The notes: generated by a model from the letters alone, not told the origin. A DNA stretch of 64,000 nt from Antedon bifida (GCA_963402885.1 OY727100.1:6125501-6189500), one strand, 5' to 3'; numbered from the stretch's first letter, positions 25,901 to 41,041 are shown. Numbers and translations: made by a program.

Positions 25901-28037
25901 CAACCTCGATTTTACGTACAGACATTGACCCCGATTTTACGTACATACATCGACTCATATTTTACATACAGACAACGACACCGATTTTACGTACAGACAT
26001 CGACCTAGTTTTGACGTACAGATATCTACTCCGTTTTGACGTACAGACATCGACACCAATTTTACGCAAAGACAACGACCCCGATTTCACGAATAGACAT
26101 CGATCCTGTATTTACGTACAAACATCGACCCCGATTTAATGTACATACATCGACCCCGATTTTACGTACATACATCGACTCGACCTATTTTACATACAGA
26201 CATCGACCCCGATTTTACGTACAGACATCAACCTCTATTTTACATATAGACATCGACTCCTATTTTACGTACAGACATCGACCCCGATTTTACGTACAGA
26301 CATCGATCCCGTATTTACGTACAGACATCGATCCCGTATTTACTTACAGACATCGACCTAGTTTCTACGTACAAACATCGACCCCGATTTAACGTACATA
26401 CATCGACCCCGATTTTAAGTACGTACATCGACTCGACCTATTTTACGTACAGACATCGACCCCGGTTTTACGTACAGACATCGACCCCGATTTTCCGTAC
26501 AGGCATCGACTCCGATTTAATGTACAAACATCGATCCCAATTTTATGTACACACATCGATCCCAATTTTATGTACACACATCGACCCCGATTTTACGTAG
26601 AGACATCGACCCCGATTTTATGTACAGACATCGACCACGATTTTACGTACCGACATCGACCCCGTTTTTACGTACAGACATCGACCACGTCTTTACGTAC
26701 CGACATCGACCCCGTTTTTACATACAGACATCGACCTAGTTTTTACATACATACATCGACCTCGATTTTACGTACATACATCGACCTCTATTTTACGTAC
26801 ATACATCGACCCCGATTTTACGTACATACATCAACCTCGATTTTACGTACAGACATTGACCCCGATTTTACGAACATACATCGACCTAGATTTTACGTAC
26901 AGACATCGACCACGTCTTTACGTACCGACATCGACCCCGTTTTTACATACAGACATCGACCTAGTTTTTACATACATACATCGACCTCGATTTTACGTAC
27001 ATACATCGACCTCTATTTTACGTACATACATCGACCTCTATTTTACGTACATACATCGACCCCGATTTTACGTACATACATCGACCCCGATTTTACGTAC
27101 AGATATCGACCCCGATTTTACGTACATACATCGATCCGAGTTTACGTACAGTCATCGACCCAGTTTTTACGTACAGACATCAACCTATATTTTACGTACA
27201 GACATCGACCCCGATTTTACGTACAGCCTTCGATCCCGTATTTACGTACAGACATCGATCCCGTATTTACTTACAGACATCGACCTAGTTTCTACGTACA
27301 AACATCGACCCCGATTTAACGTACATACATCGACCTCGATTTTACGTACATACATCGACCTCTATTTTACGTACATACATCGACCCCGATTTTACGTACA
27401 TACATCAACCTCGATTTTACGTACAGACATTGACCCCGATTTTACGAACATACATCGACCTAGATTTTACGTACAGACATCGACCACGTCTTTACGTACC
27501 GACATCGACCCCGTTTTTACATACAGACATCGACCTAGTTTTTACATACATACATCGACCTCGATTTTACGTACATACATCGACCTCTATTTTACGTACA
27601 TACATCGACCTCTATTTTACGTACATACATCGACCCCGATTTTACGTACATACATCAACCTCAATTTTACGTACAGACATCGACCCCGATTTTACGTACA
27701 TACATCGACCTAGATTTTAGGTACAGACATCGACCCTGATTTTACATACACACATCGACTTAGTTTTGACGTACAGACATCGACCTAGTTTTGACGTACA
27801 GACATCGACCCCGTTTTTACATACAGATATCGACTCCGCTTTTACGTACAGACATCGACCTAGTCTTTAGGTACCGACATCGACCTAGTCTTTAGGTACC
27901 GACATCGACCTCGATTTTACATACAGACAACGACCCTGATTTTACGTACATACATCGACCTAGTTTTGACGTACAGATATCTACCCCGTTTTGACGTTCA
28001 GACATCGACACCAATTTTACGCAAAGACAACGACCCA

Positions 28038-29850
28038 GATTTCACGAATAGACATCGATCCCGTATTTACGTACATACATCGATCTCGTATTTACTTACA
28101 GACATCGACCTAGCTTCTACTTACAAACATCGACCCCGATTTAACGTACATACATCGACCCCGATTTTACGTACATACATCGACTCGACCTATTTTACGT
28201 ACAGACATCGACCCCGATTTTACGTACATACATCGATCCCGTATTTACGTACAGACATCGACCCCGATTTTACGTACAGTCATCGACCCAGTTTTTACGT
28301 ACAGACATCAACCTCTATTTTACGTACAGACATCGACCCCGATTTTACATACATACATCGACTCCTATTTGACGTACAGACATCGACCCTAATTTTACGT
28401 ACATACATCGACCCCGATTTTACGTACAGACATCGACACCGATTTTACGTACAGACATCAACCTCGATTTTACGTAGAGACATTGACCCCGATTTTACGT
28501 ATATACATCGACTCATATTTTACATACAGACAACGACCCCGATTTTACGTACAGACATCGACCTAGTTTTGACGTACAGATATCTACTCCGTTTTGGAGT
28601 CGACATCGACACCAATTTTACGCAAAGACAACGACCCCGATTTCACGAATAGACATCGATCCCGTATTTACGTACAAACATCGACCCCGATTTAACGTAC
28701 ATACATCGACCCCGATTTTACGTACATACATCGACTCGACTTATTTTACGTACAGACATCGACCCCGATTTTACTTATATACATCGACCCCGATTTTACG
28801 TACAGATATCGACCCCGATTTTACGTACATACATCGATCCGAGTTTACGTACAGTCATCGACCCAGTTTTTACGTACAGACATCAACCTATATTTTACGT
28901 ACAGACATCGACCCCGATTTTACGTACAGCCTTCGATCCCGTATTTACGTACAGACATCGATCCCGTATTTACTTACAGACATCGACCTAGTTTCTACGT
29001 ACAAACATCGACCCCGATTTAACGTACATACATCGACCCCAATTTTACGTACATACATCGACTCGACCTATTTTACGTACAGACATCGACCCCGTATTTA
29101 CTTACAGACATCGACCTAGTTTCTACGTACAAACATCGACCCCGATTTAACGTACATACATCGACCCCGATTTTACGTACATACATCGACTCGACCTAGA
29201 TTTCACGAATAGACATCGATCCCGTATTTACGTACATACATCGATCTCGTATTTACTTACAGACATCGACCTAGCTTCTACTTACAAACATCGACCCCGA
29301 TTTAACGTACATACATCGACCCCGATTTTACGTACATACATCGACTCGACCTATTTTACGTACAGACATCGACCCCGATTTTACGTACATACATCGATCC
29401 CGTATTTACGTACAGACATCGACCCCGATTTTACGTACAGTCATCGACCCAGTTTTTACGTACAGACATCAACCTCTATTTTACGTACAGACATCGACCC
29501 CGATTTTACATACATACATCGACTCCTATTTGACGTACAGACATCGACCCTAATTTTACGTACATACATCGACCCCGATTTTACGTACAGACATCGACAC
29601 CGATTTTACGTACAGACATCAACCTCGATTTTACGTAGAGACATTGACCCCGATTTTACGTATATACATCGACTCATATTTTACATACAGACAACGACCC
29701 CGATTTTACGTACAGACATCGACCTAGTTTTGACGTACAGATATCTACTCCGTTTTGGAGTCGACATCGACACCAATTTTACGCAAAGACAACGACCCCG
29801 ATTTCACGAATAGACATCGATCCCGTATTTACGTACAAACATCGACCCCG
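28038..29850. repeat. 1161-bp tandem duplication in the 25-bp array
   Basis: The string starting GATTTCACGAATAGAC at 28038, with an unusual CTAGCTTCTACTTAC variant, recurs at 29199. The rare irregular join GTTTTGGAGTCGACATCG at 28591 recurs at 29752, again 1161 bp away. A related block around 28800-29060 also appears near 27100 and 29862. These local copies are separate from the 3138-bp family. Confidence 0.8.
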
Positions 29851-32782
29851 ATTTAACGTACAGATATCGACCCCGATTTGACGTACATACATCGATCCGA
29901 GTTTACGTACAGTCATCGACCCAGTTTTTACGTACAGACATCAACCTATATTTTACGTACAGACATCGACCCCGATTTTACGTACAGCCTTCGATCCCGT
30001 ATTTACGTACAGACATCGATCCCGTATTTACTTACAGACATCGACCTAGTTTCTACGTACAAACATCGACCCCGATTTAACGTACATACATCGACCCCAA
30101 TTTTACGTACATACATCGACTCGACCTATTTTACGTACAGACATCGACCCCGTATTTACTTACAGACATCGACCTAGTTTCTACGTACAAACATCGACCC
30201 CGATTTAACGTACATACATCGACCCCGATTTTACGTACATACATCGACTCGACCTATTTTACGTACAGACATCGACCCCGATTTGACGTACATACATCGA
30301 CCCCAATTTTACGTACATATATCGACCCGATTTTACGTACAGTCATCGACCCAGTTTTTACGTACAAACATCGACCCCGATTTTCCGTACAGGCATCGAC
30401 TCCGATTTAACGTACAAACATCGATCCCAATTTTATGTACACACATCGACCCCGATTTTACGTACATACATCAACCCCGATTTTACGTAGAGACATCGAC
30501 CCCGATTTTACGTACAGACATCGACCCCGATTTTACGTACAGACATCGACCTAGTTTTTACGTAAAGACATCGACCCTGATTTTACATACAGACATCGAC
30601 CTAGTTTTGACGTACAGACATCGAACCCGTTTTTACATACATATATCGACTCCGTTTTTACGTACAGACATCGACCTAGTTTTTACGTACCGACATCAAC
30701 CTCGATTTTACTTACAGACATTGACCCCGATTTTACGTACATACATCGACCTCGATTTTAGGTACAGACATCGATCCCGATTTTACGTACAGACATCGAC
30801 CTAGTTTTTACGTACAGACATTGACCCTGATTATACATACAGACATCGACCCCATTTTTACATACAGACATCGACTTCGTTTTGACGGACAGACATCGAC
30901 CTCGTTTTTACGTACCGACATCGACCTCGATTTTACGTACAGACAACGACCCCGATTTTACGTACAGACATCGACCTAGTTTTGACGTACAGATATCGAC
31001 CCCGATTTTACGCAAAGACAACGACCCTGATTTCACGTACAGACATCGACCCCGTTTTCACGAACAGACATCGATCTCATTTTTACGTACATACATCGAC
31101 CCCTATTTTACGTACAGAAATCGACTCCGTTTAAGGTACCGACATCGACCCCGATTTTATGTACAGACATCGACCCCGATTTCACGAACAGACATCGACC
31201 CCGTTTTTACGTACAGACATCGACCCCGATTTTACGTACATACATCGACCCCGATTATACGTACAGACATCAACACCAATTTTACGCAGACAACTGCATA
31301 AATGGCAATATTACATCTTAATTATAGAATTTAACAAATTGGAAAATTTTGCTATTTTTCGAATAAAATTCCTATGGTCGCCCGCAGGGAAATTTTCGCA
31401 AAAATGGCCAAATTTTAACCCTTTTATTTTTTGACATAACTAGATACTATCGCTCTATAAGATGATGTTAACACAATATATTTGCATAAATGCCAATATT
31501 ATAGCATAATTATTGAATTTTAAAAAGTGGAAATTTTGGCCATTTTTCGAAAAAATTCCTATTGTCCCCCGTAGGGACATTTTCGAAGAACGGCCAAATT
31601 TCGACCCTTTTATTTTTTGACATAACTAGTTATTATGGCTCTATAAGATGATGTTAGCACAATATATGTGCATAAATGGCAATATTATAGCCTAATTATA
31701 GAATGTAAAAAATTGAAAATTTTTGCCATTTTTCGAAAAAATTCCTATGGTCCCCCGCAGGGAAATTTTCGCAAAAATGGTGAAATTTCAAACCTTTTAT
31801 ATTTTGACATAACTAGTTACGATGACTCTATAAGATGATGTTAACACAATATAATTATGTGCATAAATGGCAATATTATAGAAAAATTATTTAATTTTAA
31901 AAAGTGGAAAATTTTTGCCATTTTCGACCCTTTTATATTTTGACATAAGTAGTTGCTATGGCTCTATATGATGATGTTAGCACAATATATGTGCATAAAT
32001 GGCCATATTATAGCCTAATTATAGAATTTTAAAAATTGGAAAATTTTGCCATTTTTCGAAAAAATTCCTATGTTCCCCCGAAGGGAAATTTTCGAAAAAT
32101 GGCCAAATTTCGACCCTTTTCTTTTCTGACATAACTAGTTACTATGGCTCTATAAGATGATGTTAGCACAATATATGTGGATAAATGGCAATATTTTAGC
32201 CTAATTATAGAATTTAAAAAATTGTAAATTTTTGCCAGTTTTCGAAAAAATTCATATGGTCCCCCGCAGGGAAATTTTCCAAAAAATGGCGAAATTTCAA
32301 ACCTTTTATATTTTGACATAAGTAGTTGCTATGGCTATATAAGATGATGTTAGCACAATATATGTGCATAAATGGCAATATTATAGCATAATTTTTGAAT
32401 TTTAAAAAGTGGAAATTTTAGTCATTTTTCGAAAAAATTCCTATGGTCCCCATCCCCCACCCCCGGGAAATTTTCGCAAAAATTGCCAAATTTCAACCCT
32501 TTTATTTGTTGACATAACTAGTTACTATGGCTTTATAAGATGATGTTAACACAACATATTTGCATAAATTCCAATATCATAGCATATAGAATTTTAAAAA
32601 GTGGAAATTTTGGCAATTTTTCGAAAAAATTCCTTTGGTCCGCGCAGGAAAATTTTCGAAAAATTGCCAAATTTCGACCCTTTTATTTTTTGACATAACT
32701 AGTTACTATGGCTCTATAAGATGATGTTAGCACAATATATTTGCATAAATGGCAATACTATAACATAATGTTTGAATCTTAA

Positions 32783-33399
32783 AGCCCCCTTCCCTACGTT
32801 TTTTAGATCTAATTTAAGATCACAAACTATATTTAATGTAAAAATAATACTATATGGTCCTATTGCGATAACTTTTTTCGTCTTTAAACGGTTAAAAATG
32901 TGAAAAATAAGTCGATTCTAATAATTATAGCGGCCCGCTATAAATCCCAAAATGCATTGCGCGCGGATTGATATTTTGTTTTTCACCTGTAATTCGCCCA
33001 CTTTTCGATCGATCGTGAGGCCAAAACAAATGGAAGACTCCTAACTTTTCCGCGAAAATACCGGGTTTTCGCCAATTTGTATCAACGGAGTCTGGCAAAA
33101 ATAGAAAGACAATTAATGCAGCAACTATACAACGTCAGGCTAGGTATATAGCTAGCGTACGATGTTCGTACGTTACCGATGTTTACCAGCTAGGCCTACA
33201 AAACTAAGCCTAGCTAGGCTAGGCCAAAGACCGTCCACGAGAGGCCGATCACCGTGAGCCACTGCATTGTTTCTCACTTTTTATCATAATTTACCATAAA
33301 ACGTACATTTAAGACAAGGAATGACATGGTTTAATGTTTTTAAAGTGATATATATGTATTATTTTCCAAAAAACGTCCAAAATTGCAGGTAAGGGGTCT
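32783..33399. mobile_element. 617-bp TTAA-flanked non-autonomous DNA transposon
   Basis: The left end reads AGCCCCCTTCCCTACG and the right end, read inward, AGACCCCTTACCTGCA, an imperfect inverted repeat. TTAA lies on both sides (32779-32782, 33400-33403). Joining the flanks at one TTAA restores the satellite phrase GAATTTTAAAAAGTGGAAA with a few changes. The interior is much less AT-rich than the satellite and carries AGCTAGGCCTAC-like motifs and a near-perfect 19-bp palindrome at 32925-32943 (TTATAGCGGCCCGCTATAA). No open frame is evident. piggyBac or Kolobok affiliation is suggested by the TTAA only. Confidence 0.75.
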
Positions 33400-34399
33400 T
33401 TAAACAATGGGAATTTTGGCCATTTTTCAAAAAAAAAACCTATGGTCCTCCGCAGGGAAATTTTTCAAAAAATAGCCAAATTTCGAACTTTTTTTGACAT
33501 AACTAGTTACTAAGGCTCTATAAGATGATGTTAACACAATATATGTGCATAAATGGCAATATTATAGCCTAAATATAGAATTTTAAAAATTGGAAATTTT
33601 TGCCATTTTTTTACTCTTTTGTTTCTAGACATAACTAGTTGCTATGGCTCTATAAGATGATGTTAGCACAATATAATATGTGCTTAAATGGCAATATTAT
33701 AACATAATTTTGGAATTTTAGAAAGTGGAAATTTTGGCCATTTTTCGAAAATAAATTTCTATGGTCTCTCGCAGGGAAAATTTCGAAAATTGGCAAAATT
33801 TCGACCCTTTTATTTTTTGACATAACTAGTTACGATGGCTCAAAAAGATGATGTTAACACAATATATGTGCATAAATGGCAATATTATAGCATAATTATT
33901 GAATTTTAAAACGTCGAAAATTTTGCCATTCTTCGAAAAAATTCCTATGGGTCCCACGCAGGGAAATTTTCGAAAAAGGCCAAATTTCGATCCTTTTATT
34001 TTTCGACATAACTCGTTACTATGGCTCTATAAGATGATGTTAACACAATATAAGTGCATAAATGGCAATATTATAACATAATTTTGGAATTTTAAAAAGT
34101 GGAAATGTTGGCCATTTTTCGAAAAAAATTCCTATGGTCCCCCGCAGGGAAATTTTCGAAAAATGGCCAAATTTTCACCCTTTTATTTTTTGACATAACT
34201 CGTTACTATGGCTCTTTAAGATTATGTTAACACAATATATGTGCATAAATGGCAATATTATAGCCTAATTATTGAATTTTAAAAGGTGGAAATTTTGGTT
34301 ATTTTTTGAAAAAATTCCTGTGGTCCTCCGTAGGAAAATTTTCGAAAAAAGTTCAAATTTTGACCCTTTTTTTTTACATAACTAGTTACTATGGCTCTA

Positions 34400-36410
34400 T
34401 AGGATGATGTTAGCACAATATATTTGCATAAATGGCAATATTATAGCATAATTTTCGAATTTTAAAAAGTGGAAATTTTTGCCATTTTTCGAAAAAATTC
34501 CTATGGTCCCCCGCAGGGAAATTTTCGGAAAATATCCAAATTTCGACCCTTTTATTTTTTTATGTAACTAGTTACTATGGCTCTATAAGATGATGTTAGC
34601 ACAATATATGTGCATAAATGGCAATATTATAGCATAATTATTGAATTTTAAAAAGTGGACAATTTTGCCATTTTTCGACCCTTTTGTTTCTAGACATAAC
34701 TAGTTGCTATGGCCCTATAAGATGATGTTAGCACAATATATGTGCATAAATGGCAATATTATAACATAATTTTGGAATTTTAAAAAGTGGAAATGTTGGC
34801 CATTTTTCGAAAAAAATTCCTATGGTCCCCCGCAGGGAAATTTTCGAAAAATGGCCAAATTTTCAACCTTTTATTTTTTGACATAACTCGTTACTATGGC
34901 TCTATAAGATGATGTTAACACAATATTATATGTGCTTAATTGGCAATATTATAGCCTAATTATTGAATTTTAAAAGGTGGAAATTTTGGTTATTTTTTGA
35001 AAAAATTCCTGTGTTCCCCCGTAGGGAAATTTTCGAAAAATGTCCAAATTTCGACCCTTTTTTTTTTGACATAACTTGTTACTATGGCTCTATAAGATGA
35101 TGTTAGCACAATATATGTGCATAAATGGCAATATTATAGCATAATTATTGAATTTTAAAAAGTGGAAAATTTTCCCATTTTTCGACCCTTTTGTTTCTAG
35201 ACATAACTAGTTGCTATGGCTCTATAAGATGATGTTAGCACAATATATGTGCATAAATGGCCATATTATAACATAATTTTGGAATTTTAAAAAGTGGAAA
35301 TTTGGCCATTTTTCGAAAAAAATTCCTATGGTCCCCCGCAGGGAAATTTTCGAAAAATGGCCAAATTTTCACCCTTTTATTTTACATAACTAGTTACTAT
35401 GGCTCTATAGGATGATGTTAGCACAATATATTTGCATAAATGGCAATATTATAGCATAATTTTCGAATTTTAAAAAGTGGAAATTTTTGCCATTTTTCGA
35501 AAAAATTCCTATGGTCCCCCGCAGGGAAATTTTCGGAAAATATCCAAATTTCGACCCTTTTATTTTTTTATGTAACTAGTTACTATGGCTCTATAAGATG
35601 ATGTTAGCACAATATATGTGCATAAATGGCAATATTATAGCATAATTATTGAATTTTAAAAAGTGGACAATTTTGCCATTTTTCGACCCTTTTGTTTCTA
35701 GACATAACTAGTTGCTATGGCCCTATAAGATGATGTTAGCACAATATATGTGCATAAATGGCAATATTATAACATAATTTTGGAATTTTAAAAAGTGGAA
35801 ATGTTGGCCATTTTTCGAAAAAAATTCCTATGGTCCCCCGCAGGGAAATTTTCGAAAAATGGCCAAATTTTCAACCTTTTATTTTTTGACATAACTCGTT
35901 ACTATGGCTCTATAAGATGATGTTAACACAATATTATATGTGCTTAATTGGCAATATTATAGCCTAATTATTGAATTTTAAAAGGTGGAAATTTTGGTTA
36001 TTTTTTGAAAAAATTCCTGTGTTCCCCCGTAGGGAAATTTTCGAAAAATGTCCAAATTTCGACCCTTTTTTTTTTGACATAACTTGTTACTATGGCTCTA
36101 TAAGATGATGTTAGCACAATATATGTGCATAAATGGCAATATTATAGCATAATTATTGAATTTTAAAAAGTGGAAAATTTTCCCATTTTTCGACCCTTTT
36201 GTTTCTAGACATAACTAGTTGCTATGGCTCTATAAGATGATGTTAGCACAATATATGTGCATAAATGGCCATATTATAACATAATTTTGGAATTTTAAAA
36301 AGTGGAAATTTGGCCATTTTTCGAAAAAAATTCCTATGGTCCCCCGCAGGGAAATTTTCGAAAAATGGCCAAATTTTCACCCTTTTATTTTTTGACATAA
36401 CTCGTTACTA
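34400..36410. repeat. 1008-bp higher-order duplication in the AT-rich satellite
   Basis: Marker variants recur 1008 bp apart: GTGGACAATTTTGCC at 34655 and 35663, and TGGAAAATTTTCCCATTTTT at 35163 and 36171. Each block joins several long and short units in the same order. Just downstream, the variant GACGTAAC recurs at a different spacing (36578 and 37266, 688 bp), so higher-order units of different composition lie side by side. Confidence 0.8.
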
Positions 36411-39400
36411 TGGCTCTATAAGATGATGTTAACACAATATATGTGCTTAATTGGCAATATTATAGCTTAATTATTGAATTTTAAAAGGTGGAAATTTTGG
36501 TTATTTTTTGAAAAAAATTCCTGTGGTCCCCCGTAGGAAAATTTTCGAAAAATGTCCAAATTTCGACCCTTTTTTTTGACGTAACTAGTTACTATGGCTC
36601 TATAGGATGATGTTAGCACAATATATTTGCATAAATGGCAATATTATAGCATAATTTTCGAATTTTAAAAAGTGGAAATTTTTGACATTTTTCGATAAAA
36701 TTCCTATGGTCCCCCGTAGGGAAATTTTCGGAAAATATCCAAATTTCGAACCTTTTATTTTTTGACATAACTAGTTACTATGGCTCTATAAGATGATGTT
36801 AGCACAATATATGTGCATAAATGGCAATATTATAGCATAATTATTGAATTTTAAAAAGTGGAAAATTTTGCCATTTTTCGACCCTTTTGTTTCTAGACAT
36901 AACTAGTTGCTATGGCTCTATAAGATGATGTTAGCACAATATATGTGCATAAATGGCCATATTATAACATAATTTTGGAATTTTAAAAAGTGGAAATTTG
37001 GCCATTTTTCGAAAAAAATTCCTATGGTCCCCCGCAGGGAAATTTTCGAAAAATGGCCAAATTTTCACCCTTTTATTTTTTGACATAACTCGTTACTATG
37101 GCTCTATAAGATGATGTTAACACAATATATGTTCTTAATTGGCAATATTATAGCTTAATTATTGAATTTTAAAAGGTGGAAATTTTGGTTATTTTTTGAA
37201 AAAAATTCCTGTGGTCCCCCGTAGGAAAATTTTCGAAAAATGTCCAAATTTCGACCCTTTTTTTCGACGTAACTAGTTACTATGGCTCTATAGGATGATG
37301 TTAGCACAATATATTTGCATAAATGGCAATATTATAGCATAATTTTCGAATTTTAAAAAGTGGAAATTTTTGACATTTTTCGATAAAATTCCTATGGTCC
37401 CCCGTAGGGAAATTTTCGGAAAATATCCAAATTTCGAACCTTTTATTTTTTGACATAACTAGTTACTATGGCTCTATAAGATGATGTTAGAACAATATAT
37501 TTGCATAAATGGCCATATTATAGCATAATTATTGAATTTTAAAAAGTGGGAATTTTTGCCATTTTCGAAAAAATTCCTATGGTCCCCCGCAGGAAAATTT
37601 TCTAAAAATGGCCAAATTTCGACCCTTTTATTTTTTAACATAACTAGTTACTATGGCTCTATAAGATGATGTTAGCAAAATATATGTGTATAAATGGCAA
37701 TATTATGGCATAATTTTTGAATTTGAAAAAGTGGAAATTGTTTCCATTTTTCAATAAAATTCCTATGGTCCCCCGAAGGAAAATTTTCGAAAAATGGCCA
37801 AATTTCGACCCTTTTATTTTTTGATGTAACTAGTTACTATGGCTCTATAAGATGATGTTAGCACAATATATGTGCATAAATGGCAATATTATAGCATAAT
37901 TATTGATATTTAAAAAGTGGAAAATTTTGCCATTTTTCGACCCTTTTGTTTCTAGACATAACTAGTTGCTATGGCTCTATAAGATGATGTTAGCACAATA
38001 TATGTGCATAAATGGCAATATTATAACATAATTTTGGAATTTTAAAAAGTGGAAATGTTGGCCATTTTTCGAAAAAAAATTCCTATGGTCCCCCGCAGAG
38101 AAATTTTCGAAAAATGGCCAAATTTTCACCCTTTTATTTTTTGACATAACTCGTTACTATGGCTCTATAAGATGATGTTAGCAAAATATATGTGTATAAA
38201 TGGCAATATTATGGCATAATTTTTGAATTTTAAAAAGTGGAAATTGTTTCCATTTTTCAATAAAATTCCTATGGTCCCCCGCAGGAAAATTTTCGAAAAA
38301 TGGCCAAATTTCGACCCTTTTATTTTTTTATGTAACTAGTTACTATGGCTCTATAAGATGATGTTAGCACAATATATGTGCATAAATGGCAATATTATAG
38401 CATAATTATTGAAATTTAAAAAGTGGAAAATTTTGCCATTTTTCTACCCTTTTGTTTCTAGACATAACTAGTTGCTATGGCTCTATAACATGATGTTAGC
38501 ACAATATATGTGCATAAATGGCAATATTATAACATAATTTGTGAATTTTAAAAGTGGAAATGTTGGCCATTTTTCGAAAAAAATTCCTATGGTCCCCCGC
38601 AGGGAAATTTTCGAAAAATGGCCAAAATTTCACCCCTTTATTTTTTGACATCACTCGTTACTATGGCTCTATAAGATGATGTTAACACAATATATGTGCA
38701 TAAATGGCAATATTATAGCCTAATTATTGAATTTTAAAAGGTGGAAATTTTGGTTATTTTTTGAAAAAATTCCTGTGGTCCCCCGTAGGAAAATTTTCGA
38801 AAAATGTCCAAATTTCGACCCTTTTTTTTTTTGACATAACTAGTTACTATGGCTCTATAGGATGATGTTAGCACAATATATTTGCATAAATGGCAATATT
38901 ATAGCATAATTTTCGAATTTTAAAAAGTGGAAATTTTTGCCATTTTTCGAAAAAATTCCTATGGTCCCCGACAGGGAAATTTTCGGAAAATATCCAAAAT
39001 TCGACCCTTTTATTTTTTAACATAACTAGTTACTATGGCTCTATAAGATGATGTTAGAACAATATATTAGCATAAATGGCCATATTATAGCATAATTATT
39101 GAATTTTTAAAAGTGGGAATTTTTTGCCATTTTCGAAAAAATTCCTATGCTCCCCCACAGGAAAATTTTCTAAAAATGGCCAAATTTCGACCCTTTTATT
39201 TTTTGCCATAACTAGTTACTATAGCTCTATAAGATGATGTTAGCAAAATATATGTGTATAAATGGCAATATTATGGCATAATTTTTGAATTTTAAAAAGT
39301 GGAAATTGTTTCCATTTTTCAATAAAATTCCTATGGTCCCCCGCAGAAAAATTTTCGAAAAATGGCCAAATTTCGACCCTTTTATTTTTTGATGTAACTA

Positions 39401-41041
39401 GTTACTATGGCTCTATAAGATGATGTTAGCACAATATATGTGCATAAATGGCAATATTATAGCATAATTATTGAATTTTAAAAAGTGGAAAATTTTGCCA
39501 TTTTTCGACCCTTTTGTTTCTAGACATAACTAGTTGCTATGGCTCTATAAGATGATGTTAGCACAATATATGTGCATAAATGGCAATATTATAACATAAT
39601 TTTGGAATTTTAGAAAGTGGAAATGTGGGCCATTTTTCGAAAAAAATTCCTATGGTCCCCCGCAGGGAAATTTTCGAAAAATGGCCAAATTTTCACCCTT
39701 TTATTTTTTGACATAACTCGTTACTATGGCTCTATAATATGATGTTAACACAATATATGTGCATAAATGGTAATATTATAGCCTAATTATTGAATTTTAA
39801 AAGGTGGAAATGTTGGTTATTTGTGAAAAAATTCCTGTGGTCCCCCGTAGGAAAATTTTCGAAAAATGTCCAAATTTCGACCCTTTTTTTGTTGACATAA
39901 CTAGTTACTATGGCTCTATAGGATGATGTTAGCACAATATATTTGCATAAATGGCAATATTATAGCATAATTTTCGAATTTTAAAAAGTGGAAATTTTTG
40001 CCATTTTTCGAAAAAATTCCTATGGTCCCCTACAGGGAAATTTTCGGAAAATATCCAAATTTCGACGCTTTTATTTTTTGACATAACTAGTTACTATGGC
40101 TCTATAAGATGATGTTAGAACAATATATTTGCATAAATGGCCATATTATAGCATAATTATTGAATTTTAAAAAGTGGGAATTTTTGCCATTTTTGAAAAA
40201 ATTCCTATGCTCCCCCGCAGGAAAATTTTCTAAAAATGGCCAAATTTCGACCCTTTTATTTTTTGACATAACTAGTTACTATGGCTCTATAAGATGATGT
40301 TAGCAAAATATATGTGTATAAATGGCAATATTATGGCATAATTGTTGAATTTTAAAAAGTGGAAATTGTTTCCATTTTTCAATAAAATTCCTATGGTCCC
40401 CCGCAGAAAAATTTTCGAAAAATGGCCAAATTTCGACCCTTTTATTTTTTGATGTAACTAGTTACTATGGCTCTATAAGATGATGTTAGCACAATATATG
40501 TGCATAAATGACAATATTATAGCATAATTATTGAATTTTAAAAAGTTGAAAATTTTGCCATTTTTCGACCCTTTTGTTTCTAGACATAACTAGTTGCTAT
40601 GGCTCTATAAGATGATGTTAGCACAATATATGTGCATAAATGGCAATATTATAACATAATTTTGGAATTTTAGAAAGTGGAAATGTTGGCCATTTTTCGA
40701 AAAAAATTCCTATTGTCCCCCGCCGGGAAATTTTCGAAAAATGGCCAAATTTTCACCCTTTTATTTTTTGACATAACTCGTTACTTTGGCTCTATAAGAT
40801 GATGTTAACACAATATATGTGCATAAATGGCAATATTATAGCCTAATTATTGAATTTTAAAAGGTGGAAATTTTGGTTATTTTTTGAAAAAATTCCTGTG
40901 GTCCCCCGTAGGAAAATTTTCGAAAAATGTCCAAATTTCGACCCTTTTTTTTTTGACATAACTAGTTACTATGGCTCTATAGGTTGATGTTAGCACAATA
41001 TATTTGCATAAATGGCAATATTATAGCATAATTTTCGAATT

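Larger units (their letters stand above)
8847..31293. repeat. 25-bp minisatellite, main 22.4-kb array with higher-order structure
   Basis: Roughly 900 head-to-tail copies of a 25-bp unit with core GATTTTACGTACAGACATCG, each with the palindrome TACGTA. Orientation is opposite to the array at 1585-7341. Common variants change CCCCGATTTT to CCTAGTTTTT, TACGTAC to TACATAC or TACTTAC, and CAGAC to CATAC or CAAAC. Variant strings recur at spacings of 1431 (11969/13400, 15107/16538, 22596/24027), 3138 (10718/13856 and others), 2588 (19270/21858), 2009 (24027/26036) and 1161 bp (28038/29199). The unit has no stop on the plus strand in any frame, and 25 bp read three times gives a 25-residue period, so long open frames arise (up to 374 codons at 18093-19217). 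I treat these as non-coding. The only foreign sequences inside are two copies of a 508-bp element. Confidence 0.97.

Noticed and set aside
8847-31293. CRISPR array
   Set aside because: Repeats are head-to-tail with no unique spacers, the host is eukaryotic, and no cas genes are present.
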